Below are positions 8,942 through 17,518 of a stretch of DNA of 35,024 nt, one piece after another (within the stretch, counting starts at the first letter, position 1; each line of letters opens with the position of its first letter). The notes beneath the pieces are model-generated. The model saw nothing but the letters and a program-made list of their open reading frames with translations. It did not search any database and had not been told where the DNA came from. The DNA comes from Candidatus Cloacimonadota bacterium. GTDB taxonomy: Bacteria; Cloacimonadota; Cloacimonadia; Cloacimonadales; TCS61. The DNA is taken from NCBI GenBank assembly GCA_021735645.1, contig JAIPGP010000034.1, positions 1 through 35,024 of the forward strand, read 5' to 3'. The position numbers and the translations under genes were made by a program.

Positions 8942-9184
8942 TCAAACCTTACCAGCCATATTCGTCTTATTGATCTCCTCCCACTGACGCCAGAAACTGC
9001 TTTCCACAACCACAGATATCTGCTCACTAAGATTTCTCAGCGCTGTCTGCTCAGCTACTTCATAATCCTCAGCTTCTCCCCTACCCCAGATGTAATCTTC
9101 ACTCCCTGTGAGTTCGCTTTCAGTCATTGCCAGTAAACGACTAACCACCATTAGCAACGAAATCAATATCAAAAATCTCTTCAT
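8942..9184 (-). pseudogene. Truncated 5' copy of the LPP20-like gene
   Basis: The 80 codons here duplicate the start of the gene at 5991-7859. Signal peptide, the segment YIWGRGEAEDYEVAEQTAL, NLSEQISVVVES and QWEEINKTN all recur, and much of the DNA aligns base for base. The reading frame ends after NMAGKV, where the full gene continues as NTAGKEKVELNEY. About 540 codons are missing, and the nuclease gene starts 28 bp further on. It keeps its own ribosome binding site (GGAG 8 bp before the ATG), so a short exported peptide could still be made. A gene remnant left by duplication and insertion is more likely than a functional gene. Confidence 0.7.
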
Positions 9185-9248
9185 CTATTATCTCCTATAT
9201 TTTAATAAATCATTTCATTATTTGAATACTGTCCATAATGTCTTTACC

Positions 9249-10760
9249 CTAAAAATGCACATTAATAATTGGGAAAAATGGCAGTGCGCCTCCTTTGCCA
9301 TCTTTAACTATATTTATTACTCCAATCTGAACTCCCTTCAGCTTCTTTGTATAATTAATCACTCCTATTTGAACTCCCACTACCGTATCTGTATTAACAT
9401 TCCAGTTTGCTATGGATACCCCATAGCAGTTTTGAGAAATACTGCCAGAAAACAATCCCAATAATACCGTATGAAAAATGAATGGTTCCTGATCATTTGT
9501 ATAGAAACCTGAGTGTAATCCAATTTGGTGAATACCTCCAATAGCAACCCCATGGATATCTCCTAAGTAAAAATCTAACACAACTCCCGAAAGAGCAAAT
9601 CCATGAAACTCATTACCTCCCACAGCAATGTTACCAATAGCCATCCCAGTAAACTCGCCAGCAAGAACACCATTTGTACTGATCCCTATTCCCTTAAACC
9701 TACTACTCAATACTCCAGCTCCACCAATTGCAACTCCAGTAAAATCACCCTTATCTTCAACGTCTATTGATAAACTATTCCCAGCGAAAAATGGATTTAT
9801 ATCCAACCCTACAAATTTCTTATATCCAGGTGAATAAAAAACTGGTAATTTAATCCCATGAAATTCTGCATCGTGGTCTGGAATCAATCCTATTCCATAT
9901 TTAATCTTTTTACGATAATCTCTAAATAATTCTAATTTATATTCTTCATATTCTTGAGAAAACAGTTCCTGCTTCTTATAATCAGAATACTGTGGAATAA
10001 TTATCTTAACTTTTGCATCTTTAGAATCACTTACAGCAATCAACTCTTTTCCTGAATGTCTTAACTCATTATTAACAAACAAAACACATTCTGAAAAAGG
10101 AGCAAAGTACTTTTTGTAGAATAAATTAATATTAGTGATAGCATTTTCTGATATACTAATGTCCTGACAGTAAACTTTAGTCTTTCCCTTTTTCAAACAA
10201 AGAGAATATTCACCTGCCTGACTGGTGAAATAGGTGGCATTGTCTTTTTCAATAATAATCTCTTTATCACTATCTTTCTTATCATATAGACAAACTTCCA
10301 GTTCCTGCTCCAATTCTTTTGGAATATTAGCAGTAAATCCACCAATAAATTCATTTTCAATTATCATTGTCTCTTCATTATCTAGTTCAACATCACCAAA
10401 CAATCTCAAAACATAAGTTTTCTCTGATATTAATTCTTCAGGGAAACTGTATTTTATTGGAAGATATTTCTCTGATGGAGCTATAGTAACAGATTGTTCC
10501 CATTTACTGATATAGAAATAGATGATCTTCTCCGTTTTCTTTTCCCGCTGAAAGACCTCTACATCAGTAAGATGCACATCCCCTGCCAGATTATGCTCAA
10601 TTCTGATCAAAGTACAATTATCACCATTGCTGTCAACTACTGGTGAAACGCTGCCATGCATATCAAGATTATCTATCGCAAATGAACGAACTTCCAAGCC
10701 CTCGGCATATAGCCCTAAAATAATAAATATAAATAATATAACAAAACTTACCTTCCTCAT
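9249..10760 (-). CDS. Surface-repeat protein, PEGA-less paralog (LA_2272-type repeats)
   Basis: This 503-aa protein is the shortest of three adjacent paralogs. It shares with the other two a signal peptide (MRKVSFVILFIFIILGLYAEG) minus the last residues, and a conserved N-terminal domain to about residue 125 (FAIDNLDMHGSVSPVVDSNG, YFYISKWEQ, YLPIKYSFP). Unlike them it has no PEGA modules and passes straight to the NIPKELEQELEV segment (about 145). From about residue 300 a repeat region begins with GIKLPVFYSP and continues as glycine/hydrophobic units such as FTGVAIGGAGV, FTGMAIGNIAV, VVGVQIGVINY and LKGVQIGVINI. These resemble LA_2272-type surface repeats, probably a beta-solenoid or barrel-like structure at the cell surface. 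Function unknown. The start is set by the conserved leader and GGGGG 4 bp before the ATG. Confidence 0.8.
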   Translation of the reverse strand: MRKVSFVILFIFIILGLYAEGLEVRSFAIDNLDMHGSVSPVVDSNGDNCTLIRIEHNLAGDVHLTDVEVFQREKKTEKIIYFYISKWEQSVTIAPSEKYLPIKYSFPEELISEKTYVLRLFGDVELDNEETMIIENEFIGGFTANIPKELEQELEVCLYDKKDSDKEIIIEKDNATYFTSQAGEYSLCLKKGKTKVYCQDISISENAITNINLFYKKYFAPFSECVLFVNNELRHSGKELIAVSDSKDAKVKIIIPQYSDYKKQELFSQEYEEYKLELFRDYRKKIKYGIGLIPDHDAEFHGIKLPVFYSPGYKKFVGLDINPFFAGNSLSIDVEDKGDFTGVAIGGAGVLSSRFKGIGISTNGVLAGEFTGMAIGNIAVGGNEFHGFALSGVVLDFYLGDIHGVAIGGIHQIGLHSGFYTNDQEPFIFHTVLLGLFSGSISQNCYGVSIANWNVNTDTVVGVQIGVINYTKKLKGVQIGVINIVKDGKGGALPFFPIINVHF

Positions 10761-10885
10761 TGTACCCCCGATAAATATTATTATTCAAATATTTACATTA
10801 AAACTATAATGTCAAACTAAATGTCCCCATTAAACCAATCTTCTGAATCAGGATTTACGAAATTTAAGATATTTACATGATTAAA
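10468..10885 (-). repeat. Conserved 5' cassette, copy 1 (N-terminal coding part, leader, promoter, upstream DNA)
   Basis: DNA of the first ~95 codons, the leader and about 120 bp upstream is nearly identical to 17097-17518 and very similar to 13732-14095. Similarity to copy 3 continues past the promoter into non-coding DNA (the shared block CTTCTGAATCAGGATTTAC); copy 2 diverges there. Conservation falls off sharply in the 3' parts of the genes. Confidence 0.8.
10787..10815 (-). promoter_or_regulatory. Candidate sigma-70-type promoter of surface paralog 1
   Basis: On the minus strand TTGACA (10815-10810) is followed after 17 bp by ATATTT (10792-10787), about 27 bp before the ATG. The same -35 hexamer, spacing and ATATTTGAATAATAATATTT stretch occur at the two sister genes, which supports function. 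The -10 is a poor match to TATAAT. Confidence 0.5.
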
Positions 10886-11469
10886 ATCTTCACAGTACAT
10901 TCTTTCGCGGTCTTAGCGGCTTTCGCGGTTAAACAATTCTTACATTACATTACATCTTCCGTGTGTTCAGTGTTTTCAGTGGTTGATAAATCTTACATTA
11001 CATTATGAGTTGATCTCAAGTTCCCGATAGATCGGGGCAGGTGTTTTCGATGAATACATCGCCTTAATCCGATATCTTATTGATGATCATCAGTATATTT
11101 TATTGATAGTAAAACGTACTATATAGTATAATGTGATTAATCTGGGAATATTTAGAAGTTTTTCTGTTTCATACTCTTGTAACCCACAGGGGAGCCACTC
11201 GGGAGCCACAGGGAGGATATTGGGAAGCGAAACATTGTTTAAAGTATTAATTTTCAGTTAATTATGAGATTTTTAGTCATTTTTAGATGGAATAATGGTT
11301 TTTGGAACGCTTGGATATTGTATTTTCTATTTAAGTTTTGGTTATTTTTAGCTTAAATCTTTTGAATTATCCTCTCTTTCATTATCGCTGCCACAGAGAG
11401 GGAGGAATATAGTCTAGAGCATTAGCTCACTTGATCTCATTCGCAATTGATAACAGATAAATAAATTTT
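10816..11469. other. Gene-free spacer with degenerate repeats
   Basis: No supported gene is present. The stretch holds phrases that recur at 17455-17712 (CTTCTGAATCAGGATTTAC; GGCTTTCGCGGTTAAA versus GGCTTTCGTGGTTAAA; CTTACATTACATT twice here). It also holds a hairpin CCCGAT-AG-ATCGGG at 11023-11036, a palindromic TACTATATAGTA near 11108, and the 11-bp tandem repeat at 11184-11216. A weak stem CCTCTCT/AGAGAGG (11371-11401) with a 17-nt loop lies downstream of the next paralog but has no T-run. Confidence 0.6.
11184..11216. repeat. Three tandem 11-bp units
   Basis: The units are CCACAGGGGAG, CCACTCGGGAG and CCACAGGGAGG. A related CCACAGAGAGGGAGG lies at 11390-11404. GC-rich islands in otherwise AT-rich spacer DNA. 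Confidence 0.6.
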
Positions 11470-14031
11470 TCATTTAAATATTCCCTGAATATTTATTAAA
11501 GGAAAATCTGGACCATTGTCAACATCGTTCCATAAGCCAATTTGAATACCATGTAGTTCTCCTGCATGATTATAGAAACCTATTTGAACTCCATAGAGTT
11601 CATTTTTAGTAAAATTCCCTCCTCCAATTGAAATACCATGGAAGTTTTCAGATCCTGCTAAACCTCCAATTGCAATACCATTGAAATTATCTGTCTTGAC
11701 ACCAAATCCTCCAATTGCAATTCCATTGAAATTATTTGCACCAACACCAATACCTCCAATTGCAATACCATTGAAATCATATGTACACACGTCACTCTCA
11801 CTCTCAATCTCCACGCTACCACCTAAAAGCCAATTGACCGCTATACCATTAAATTCTTTATATACTGGAGAATAAAATATTGGTAATTTAATTCCATAAA
11901 AAACAGCTTCTTCATTTGAAACTAATCCGATCCCATACCACCTTTTATAATAATCTTTCCCTAATTTCAGTTCGTAATCGGAATATTCCATTTTTAAAGT
12001 ATCTTTCCTGCAGAATCCTGCATATCCTGGTATCTTAAACTTCACGGTATTAATTTCATCATCACTTGCCAGCACAAGGTATTTCCCCCTGTCAGTAAGT
12101 TTACTATTTAGATACAACTGACTTATCTTAGATGGTGTTTCATATCTTCTAAAATAAGGTGTAATTTCTGGCTTGTTAGAACTTGTTATCTGAATTGCTT
12201 TCTGATATATCATATTTTTACCCTTCATAATACTCAAGCTATAAAATCCTGCTTTATCAACCAAATAATCATTATTTACTTTATAGAGTTTCACTTTCTG
12301 CATATCTTTGTCAAAAACTGCTACTTCTAATTCATTTTCTAATTCCTGAGGAATATTTACCGAGAAACCCAGCTCTGCTTTTAAAAGCTGAGGCTCTATC
12401 TTCTTTTTATCACCTTCTACTAATTCAATTGTGGCTTCATAAGGTAGATATTGAGGTTGAGTGATTTTCAACTCGTATTTCCCTATTGGAATATCAGAAA
12501 ACCGGCAAATACCAGTATCTTCATAATATTCGCAACTATCTCCACTTAATGTCACTTTTGCGTCTTTGGGTTCTGGATTCACCAATATTGTACCAGTCAT
12601 CGGCACTGGATAAAGCTCAAAATCCAAAGTATCTCCAATTAGAATGATTCCCTTTTTATGGGCAGGGTGGTGCTTTGCTAATTCAGCTCTTAAATTCAAG
12701 GTACGTGGTGTAAGTTTTACATCAACCAATTTTGTTATTTCCTTCTCATTAAGATATACTATTGCACCAGGCAAAGTCTTGATATTAACTGTGCCAAAGT
12801 TCTGCTCAGCCTGAAATATCACCTGCACTGTGGAGTCAGGCTTCAGGTCAATTGTCTGGTCAGCTATAATATAAAGCTCATGTTGCCCACTTATGGTATA
12901 TTTACCTTTCAATTGCCGCTTCAGGGTTAAAGGTGTTTTGCCCACATTATTTTTATTTATGATAACATCAAGATTAACTTCCGGTTCGGATACTATTACT
13001 AGCTCACCAAATTCAGAAATTGGTGTTAGTATTATTTTTTGTGTCTCCCCTGAACTCAAAACAATATTTTCAGTCTCCGTAGTATAAAACTCATTTTCTG
13101 CCCTGATTTTATACTTACCCAGTGCAAATTTATCAAGCTGCAAAGGAGTATTTCCTGTAGAATCCTCATTGATGAACACTGTCAGATTTTTCTCCGGTTC
13201 TGTAACAATTTCCAGATTGCCAAATTCAGGGATTGGATTTAAAGTAATCGGCATGGCTTTACTACGCTCAATATATATGGTATCTGCTGCACAACTGTAA
13301 TATATATGCTCAAACCGAAGAGTATGGGAACCGGACTTACATCTTTCCAGCTTAACAGGAGTTTTACCTATCAGAGATTCATCCAGGTACACAGCCATAT
13401 TCACTTCAGGCAGAGATATAATCTCAAGCTCTCCAAAATCCGGCTCTAGAACATAACTTTCCTCAACTTTGGAGCCTGATATATTAATCTGAGAGTTCAA
13501 AACAACATATTCGTCTAATTCTATCCTGATTGGATATGTGCCCGGAATAAAAAAATCACTCACAGGAGAAACACCTTTTAATCTGATTTTATTAATATAA
13601 ACTGTCGCACCTGCCGGTTCAGTAATGATAGTCACCGGAATATCTTCCAGTTCATCACCTTCTCCATCACCATACAATCTCAGCACATAGGTTTTTTCAG
13701 GTTTAAGATTTATTGGAAATGAATATTTAATGGGAAGATAGTTCTCTATGGAAATTGTTATATACTGCTCCCATTTACTAATATAGAAATATATAATATT
13801 ATTCCCTTTCTTTTCACGTTTGAACACCTCCACATCGAAGAGATGCACATCACCTGCCAGATTATGCTCAATTCTGATCAGCGCACAATTATCACCATTG
13901 CTATCAACTACAGGTGAAACGCTGCCATGCATATCAAGATTATCTATCGCAAATGAACGAACCTCTAAGCCCTCGGCAGATATTCCTAAAATAATAAATA
14001 TAAATAATATAACAAAACTTACCTTCCTCAT
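11470..14031 (-). CDS. Surface-repeat protein with six PEGA-like modules (LA_2272-type C-terminus)
   Basis: This 853-aa paralog has the shared signal peptide and N-terminal domain (about 1-130). Six PEGA-like modules follow (about 135-550), recognisable by IITEPAGATVYIN, EIISLPEVNMAVYLD, EIVTEPEKNLTVFIN, VIVSEPEVNLDVIIN, NIKTLPGAIVYLN and ILVNPEPKDAKVTLS, each followed by a G-x-TP-x-x-L or similar turn. PEGA modules are small beta-rich extracytoplasmic domains thought to sit at surfaces or bind wall components. A linker region (about 552-700) precedes C-terminal repeats from about 712: FNGIAIGGIGV, FNGIAIGGFGV, FNGIAIGGLAG, FHGISIGGGNF, LYGVQIGFYNH and LHGIQIGLWND, ending in PLINI like the sister proteins. 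These repeats are more regular than in the other paralogs. Exported and probably surface-exposed; function unknown. Confidence 0.82.
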   Translation of the reverse strand: MRKVSFVILFIFIILGISAEGLEVRSFAIDNLDMHGSVSPVVDSNGDNCALIRIEHNLAGDVHLFDVEVFKREKKGNNIIYFYISKWEQYITISIENYLPIKYSFPINLKPEKTYVLRLYGDGEGDELEDIPVTIITEPAGATVYINKIRLKGVSPVSDFFIPGTYPIRIELDEYVVLNSQINISGSKVEESYVLEPDFGELEIISLPEVNMAVYLDESLIGKTPVKLERCKSGSHTLRFEHIYYSCAADTIYIERSKAMPITLNPIPEFGNLEIVTEPEKNLTVFINEDSTGNTPLQLDKFALGKYKIRAENEFYTTETENIVLSSGETQKIILTPISEFGELVIVSEPEVNLDVIINKNNVGKTPLTLKRQLKGKYTISGQHELYIIADQTIDLKPDSTVQVIFQAEQNFGTVNIKTLPGAIVYLNEKEITKLVDVKLTPRTLNLRAELAKHHPAHKKGIILIGDTLDFELYPVPMTGTILVNPEPKDAKVTLSGDSCEYYEDTGICRFSDIPIGKYELKITQPQYLPYEATIELVEGDKKKIEPQLLKAELGFSVNIPQELENELEVAVFDKDMQKVKLYKVNNDYLVDKAGFYSLSIMKGKNMIYQKAIQITSSNKPEITPYFRRYETPSKISQLYLNSKLTDRGKYLVLASDDEINTVKFKIPGYAGFCRKDTLKMEYSDYELKLGKDYYKRWYGIGLVSNEEAVFYGIKLPIFYSPVYKEFNGIAVNWLLGGSVEIESESDVCTYDFNGIAIGGIGVGANNFNGIAIGGFGVKTDNFNGIAIGGLAGSENFHGISIGGGNFTKNELYGVQIGFYNHAGELHGIQIGLWNDVDNGPDFPLINIQGIFK

Positions 14032-14095
14032 TGTACCCCCATTAAATATTATTATTCAAATATTTATACCAAAACTCTCATGTCAAATTAAATGC
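13732..14095 (-). repeat. Conserved 5' cassette, copy 2
   Basis: Coding DNA for the signal peptide and N-terminal domain plus the leader and promoter match copies 1 and 3 closely (a run of over 150 bp before the ATG side is almost unchanged). Homology ends just upstream of the -35 hexamer. The downstream coding part (GEGDELEDIPV onward) resembles copy 3, not copy 1, giving a mosaic pattern. Confidence 0.78.
14058..14086 (-). promoter_or_regulatory. Candidate sigma-70-type promoter of surface paralog 2
   Basis: TTGACA at 14086-14081, 17-bp spacer, ATATTT at 14063-14058 on the minus strand, placed as in the other two copies, 27 bp before the ATG. The spacer differs from the sisters while the hexamers and the following AT stretch are conserved. 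Confidence 0.5.
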
Positions 14096-14256
14096 CAAAA
14101 TATCACTTCAAAATCAAGCGGATAGATGATAGACCTATCTATGCTTGTCCTGTATGTATTCATCAACAAGATACTGGGGATTCAATAGACATCACTATTG
14201 CACGAATGCAAAACTTACGCAAGTCAATTTATAGCGATTCCCAGTTCAAAATTTAA
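14092..14256 (+). CDS. Possible small CxxC protein or gene fragment, doubtful
   Basis: An open frame of 54 codons starts at an ATG at 14092 and fills the spacer between two surface paralogs, overlapping the 3' end of the next one by 11 bp on the opposite strand. It includes RPIYACPVC, a zinc-ribbon-like C-x-x-C knuckle with only one half present. No ribosome binding site precedes the ATG, and the frame starts right beside the sister gene's promoter. It could be chance or the remnant of a larger gene. I do not recognise it. Confidence 0.18.
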   Translation: MPKYHFKIKRIDDRPIYACPVCIHQQDTGDSIDITIARMQNLRKSIYSDSQFKI

Positions 14257-17200
14257 AATGTATCAGCGGGAATATATTTCTTTGAGGATAAGATCTTCCC
14301 CGCACTTTCTTTCCGTCACTAACATTTAGTAATCCTATCTGCACACCTTTCACTTTAGAGGCAAAATTTACCAGCCCTATCTGTACCCCAGTTAGCTGAC
14401 TGGAGGCATTTACAAGGCTTATCTGCAATCCTTTCATTGGTCCCACAACACTGCAAATAACTGAGATATTTATACCTGTATAATCTGACTTATAAGGTCT
14501 GTATGTGTGAAATCCCTTGTAAGATCCAACACAATAAGTCATAAGGCTTAATGAGATACCTTTCAATTCATTGCATAACAAAACACTTCCCACAGAAACA
14601 CCTTCAATTTTATTACAACCCATGTATCCACCAGTGAAAGCTATCCCTTTAAAATTACGATATCCTATATAACCACCTGCCAATGCAATTCCATCAAAGT
14701 CAGCTATTTTACCTTGATCAATAGGAGTTACTGCTGCCCCAGAAAAAGCAAATCCTTTAAAATCCTGTGAACCAGATAAAAATATGCTCAGGCAGGCACC
14801 TCGAAAACTGTCCATTGACCCAGAAACCAGTCCAGAAATTGCTACACCATTAAAATCTTCTGAACAAGTCGCCAAAGGACTTATGGCAAATCCGTTAAAT
14901 TCGCCTTTGAAATTACCTGGCAAAATACCGTACATTTTGCTGATATTTCCAGCATAAAATAGATTTGCTTCAATTCCATAAAATCTCGCATATGCTGGCG
15001 AGGATATTACAGGTAACTTAATACCATAAAATGTTTTATTATTCCATTGTTTTAATGTTACTGGTATACCATAAGCCCGTTGGAAATAATCTCTACTTTT
15101 AGTTAAACTATATTGGCTATATTCTTTTTTCAGTGTGATTTGCGACCGATAATCCGAAAATCGAGGCAGGACAATCTTCACTTTCGCAGTATTCTCACTG
15201 CCAACAACTAATAATTCCTTACCAATCCCCTTATACTTGTCATCTACGTAAAGTTTAGATTTTTCTGAAGGAGTGATATATTTCATATAACCCAGTTTTA
15301 AATTGGGAAATTGCTCACTGTTTATCTCTATCTTCTGGCTATATACAAGCTGCTGACGCCAAGATATCTCCAATTGATGTTCTCCACTTTCACCCACCAG
15401 GTACAACGTATCCTGCTTTGCCAGTTTCACTTCCCTTTTTCCGCTTTTGTTCAAATTATAGAGCTTAACAATTAATTCTTCTTGCAGCTCTGCCGGGATA
15501 TTCAAGCTAAATCCCAATTCAGCATCTATCATATCAATGGTCAGTTTCTGACGATCTCCTTCGGCAAGTATAAATTCATCAATCGTTTTCACATACGCAG
15601 GATGTTCCAGTTCAACCCTGTATTTCCCGACAGGAATATCTATAAATTTGCCTATCCCCTGGCTTTCATAGTATTCACCACTATCACCAAACAGTTTCAC
15701 ACTGGCATCTACAGGAAATGGATTGATCATCACAGTACCTGTCAAAGGCTGAGGTATAAGCTTGATATTTAGTTCATCACCTTTATGCAAAATTTCTTTT
15801 TTGACCGCATCTCCATGCTTGGCAAGTTCTGCCCGTAAATTCAAGGTTTGCGGCATTAACTTCTGATTATCCAGCTCTTGCAAAACTTCGCCATTTAAAT
15901 ACACTTTTGCTCCAGCCAGAGTTTCAATGCTTAATGTCCCAAAATTCTGCTGAGCACTCAGCACAACTTCTTTCTCTTCTGATGCAGCCAAATCAATTAC
16001 CTGATCAGCACAGCTATACAATTCATGTTTGCTGCTAATTTTGTATTTTCCCTCAATCTGTTTCTTTAAATCCAGGGGAGTTTTTCCCACAATCTCATCA
16101 TTCAAACTCACTTCAAAGCCAATTTCCGGCTTAGAACGGATAATAAGCCTCCCGAAATTTTCCTTTGGCTGAAATATTACGTTACGTTTTTCGCCAGATT
16201 TTAAACTTATGAACTGGCTTTTTGCCCTGTAATACTCATGTTCAACTTCTATATTATAATCACCTAAGGCATATTTATCAAGGTTTAATGGAGTTTTACC
16301 CACCTCCAACCCATCAATAAAAACCGTCATATTAACTTCGGGTTCTGAAACTATCTTCATATTACCAAAATCTGCTTTGACAGCAAATATTATCTTCTTA
16401 TCTTCTCCCCGGTCAAGCTTAAATACCTGTTCCTTGGCATAGTATTCTGCATGCTCCGCGCGTAGCCGATATTCACCAATTGCTGCCTTATCTATACTGA
16501 AAGGCGTGACACCCAGTTTCTGATTGGAAGCATAAACCGTTACATTCACTTCCGGTTCTGAAATAATTTCCAAATTTCCAAACTCCGGAATCGCTGTAAT
16601 TGTAATATTTTTGCTCTCACCTCGCCCCATATTAAATGTTATATTCTCACTACTGTAATACCTATGCTTAGTGCTGATAGTATATTCACCTGCTTTGCAT
16701 CGCTCCAGATTCAAAGGGGTATAACCCGCAGATTTGCCATTTAGCAGAATCTCAAGATTCACTTCCGGCTCAGAGATTATTTCTAACTCTCCAAAATCCG
16801 GCTGCAGAGTATAACTCTTTTCTACCCGCTCACCTGCTATCGTGATCTCTGAAACCATACTTACATATTCATCCAGTTCTAAGCGGATTGGATAAGTTCC
16901 TGAAATAAAAAAATCGCTAACTGGTGTCTTGCGAGAAAGCTTGATATCATTAATATATACCTCAGCTCCCTCTGGCTCTGTTATTATTAGTACCGGAATA
17001 TCTTCCAGTTCATCACCTTCACCATCGCCATATAACCTCATAACATAGGTCTTTTCAGGTTTCAATGGTTCTGGAAATGAATATTTTATTGGTAAATATT
17101 TCTCTGCTGGAGCTATAGTAACAGATTGTTCCCATTTACTGATATAGAAATAGATGATCTTATCAGTTTTCTTTTCGCGACGAAAAACCTCTACATCAGT

Positions 17201-17392
17201 AAGATGTACATCCCCTGCCAGATTATGCTCAATTCTGATCAGCGCACAATTATCACCATTGCTATCAACTACAGGTGAAACGCTGCCATGCATATCAAGA
17301 TTATCTATCGCAAGTGAACGAACCTCCAAGCCCTCGGCATATAGCCCTAAAATAATAAATATAAATAATATAACAAGACTTACCTTCCTCAT
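14246..17392 (-). CDS. Surface-repeat protein with seven PEGA-like modules (LA_2272-type C-terminus)
   Basis: At 1048 aa this is the longest paralog. After the shared signal peptide and N-terminal domain come seven PEGA-like modules (about 135-624): LIITEPEGAEVYIN, EIISEPEVNLEILLN, EIISEPEVNVTVYAS, KIVSEPEVNMTVFID, IIRSKPEIGFEVSLN, SIETLAGAKVYLN and MINPFPVDASVKLF. Modules 2-5 share EPEVN and a G-x-TPL-x-L-x-[KR] turn, so internal duplication is evident. A linker region (about 625-785) and divergent repeats from about 787 follow: FNGFAISPLAT, FNGVAISGLVS, FKGIAFTGGYM, LTGVQIGLVNF and VKGVQIGLLNV, ending in IHFKF. The extra module relative to the 853-aa sister explains most of the PEGA-region length difference. 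Probably exported to the surface; function unknown. It is the first gene of the minus-strand surface block. Confidence 0.82.
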   Translation of the reverse strand: MRKVSLVILFIFIILGLYAEGLEVRSLAIDNLDMHGSVSPVVDSNGDNCALIRIEHNLAGDVHLTDVEVFRREKKTDKIIYFYISKWEQSVTIAPAEKYLPIKYSFPEPLKPEKTYVMRLYGDGEGDELEDIPVLIITEPEGAEVYINDIKLSRKTPVSDFFISGTYPIRLELDEYVSMVSEITIAGERVEKSYTLQPDFGELEIISEPEVNLEILLNGKSAGYTPLNLERCKAGEYTISTKHRYYSSENITFNMGRGESKNITITAIPEFGNLEIISEPEVNVTVYASNQKLGVTPFSIDKAAIGEYRLRAEHAEYYAKEQVFKLDRGEDKKIIFAVKADFGNMKIVSEPEVNMTVFIDGLEVGKTPLNLDKYALGDYNIEVEHEYYRAKSQFISLKSGEKRNVIFQPKENFGRLIIRSKPEIGFEVSLNDEIVGKTPLDLKKQIEGKYKISSKHELYSCADQVIDLAASEEKEVVLSAQQNFGTLSIETLAGAKVYLNGEVLQELDNQKLMPQTLNLRAELAKHGDAVKKEILHKGDELNIKLIPQPLTGTVMINPFPVDASVKLFGDSGEYYESQGIGKFIDIPVGKYRVELEHPAYVKTIDEFILAEGDRQKLTIDMIDAELGFSLNIPAELQEELIVKLYNLNKSGKREVKLAKQDTLYLVGESGEHQLEISWRQQLVYSQKIEINSEQFPNLKLGYMKYITPSEKSKLYVDDKYKGIGKELLVVGSENTAKVKIVLPRFSDYRSQITLKKEYSQYSLTKSRDYFQRAYGIPVTLKQWNNKTFYGIKLPVISSPAYARFYGIEANLFYAGNISKMYGILPGNFKGEFNGFAISPLATCSEDFNGVAISGLVSGSMDSFRGACLSIFLSGSQDFKGFAFSGAAVTPIDQGKIADFDGIALAGGYIGYRNFKGIAFTGGYMGCNKIEGVSVGSVLLCNELKGISLSLMTYCVGSYKGFHTYRPYKSDYTGINISVICSVVGPMKGLQISLVNASSQLTGVQIGLVNFASKVKGVQIGLLNVSDGKKVRGRSYPQRNIFPLIHFKF

Positions 17393-17518
17393 TGTACCCC
17401 CGGCAAATATTATTATTCAAATATGTATATTAAAACTTTAGTGTCAACCTAAATGTCCCCATCCAATCAATCTTCTGAATCAGGATTTACAGGATTCAGG
17501 ATATTTGCAGGATTAATA
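17097..17518 (-). repeat. Conserved 5' cassette, copy 3
   Basis: Nearly identical to copy 1 (10468-10885) through the N-terminal coding part, leader, promoter and non-coding DNA beyond it, including CTTCTGAATCAGGATTTAC. The coding part just downstream instead resembles copy 2. Confidence 0.8.
17419..17447 (-). promoter_or_regulatory. Candidate sigma-70-type promoter of surface paralog 3
   Basis: TTGACA at 17447-17442, 17-bp spacer, ATATTT at 17424-17419 on the minus strand; same layout as the other two paralogs. Confidence 0.5.

Noticed and set aside
11640-11780. Regular repeats resembling a CRISPR array
   Set aside because: The repeats encode the F-N-G-I-A-I-G-G units of the surface protein in one frame; there are no spacers and no cas genes.
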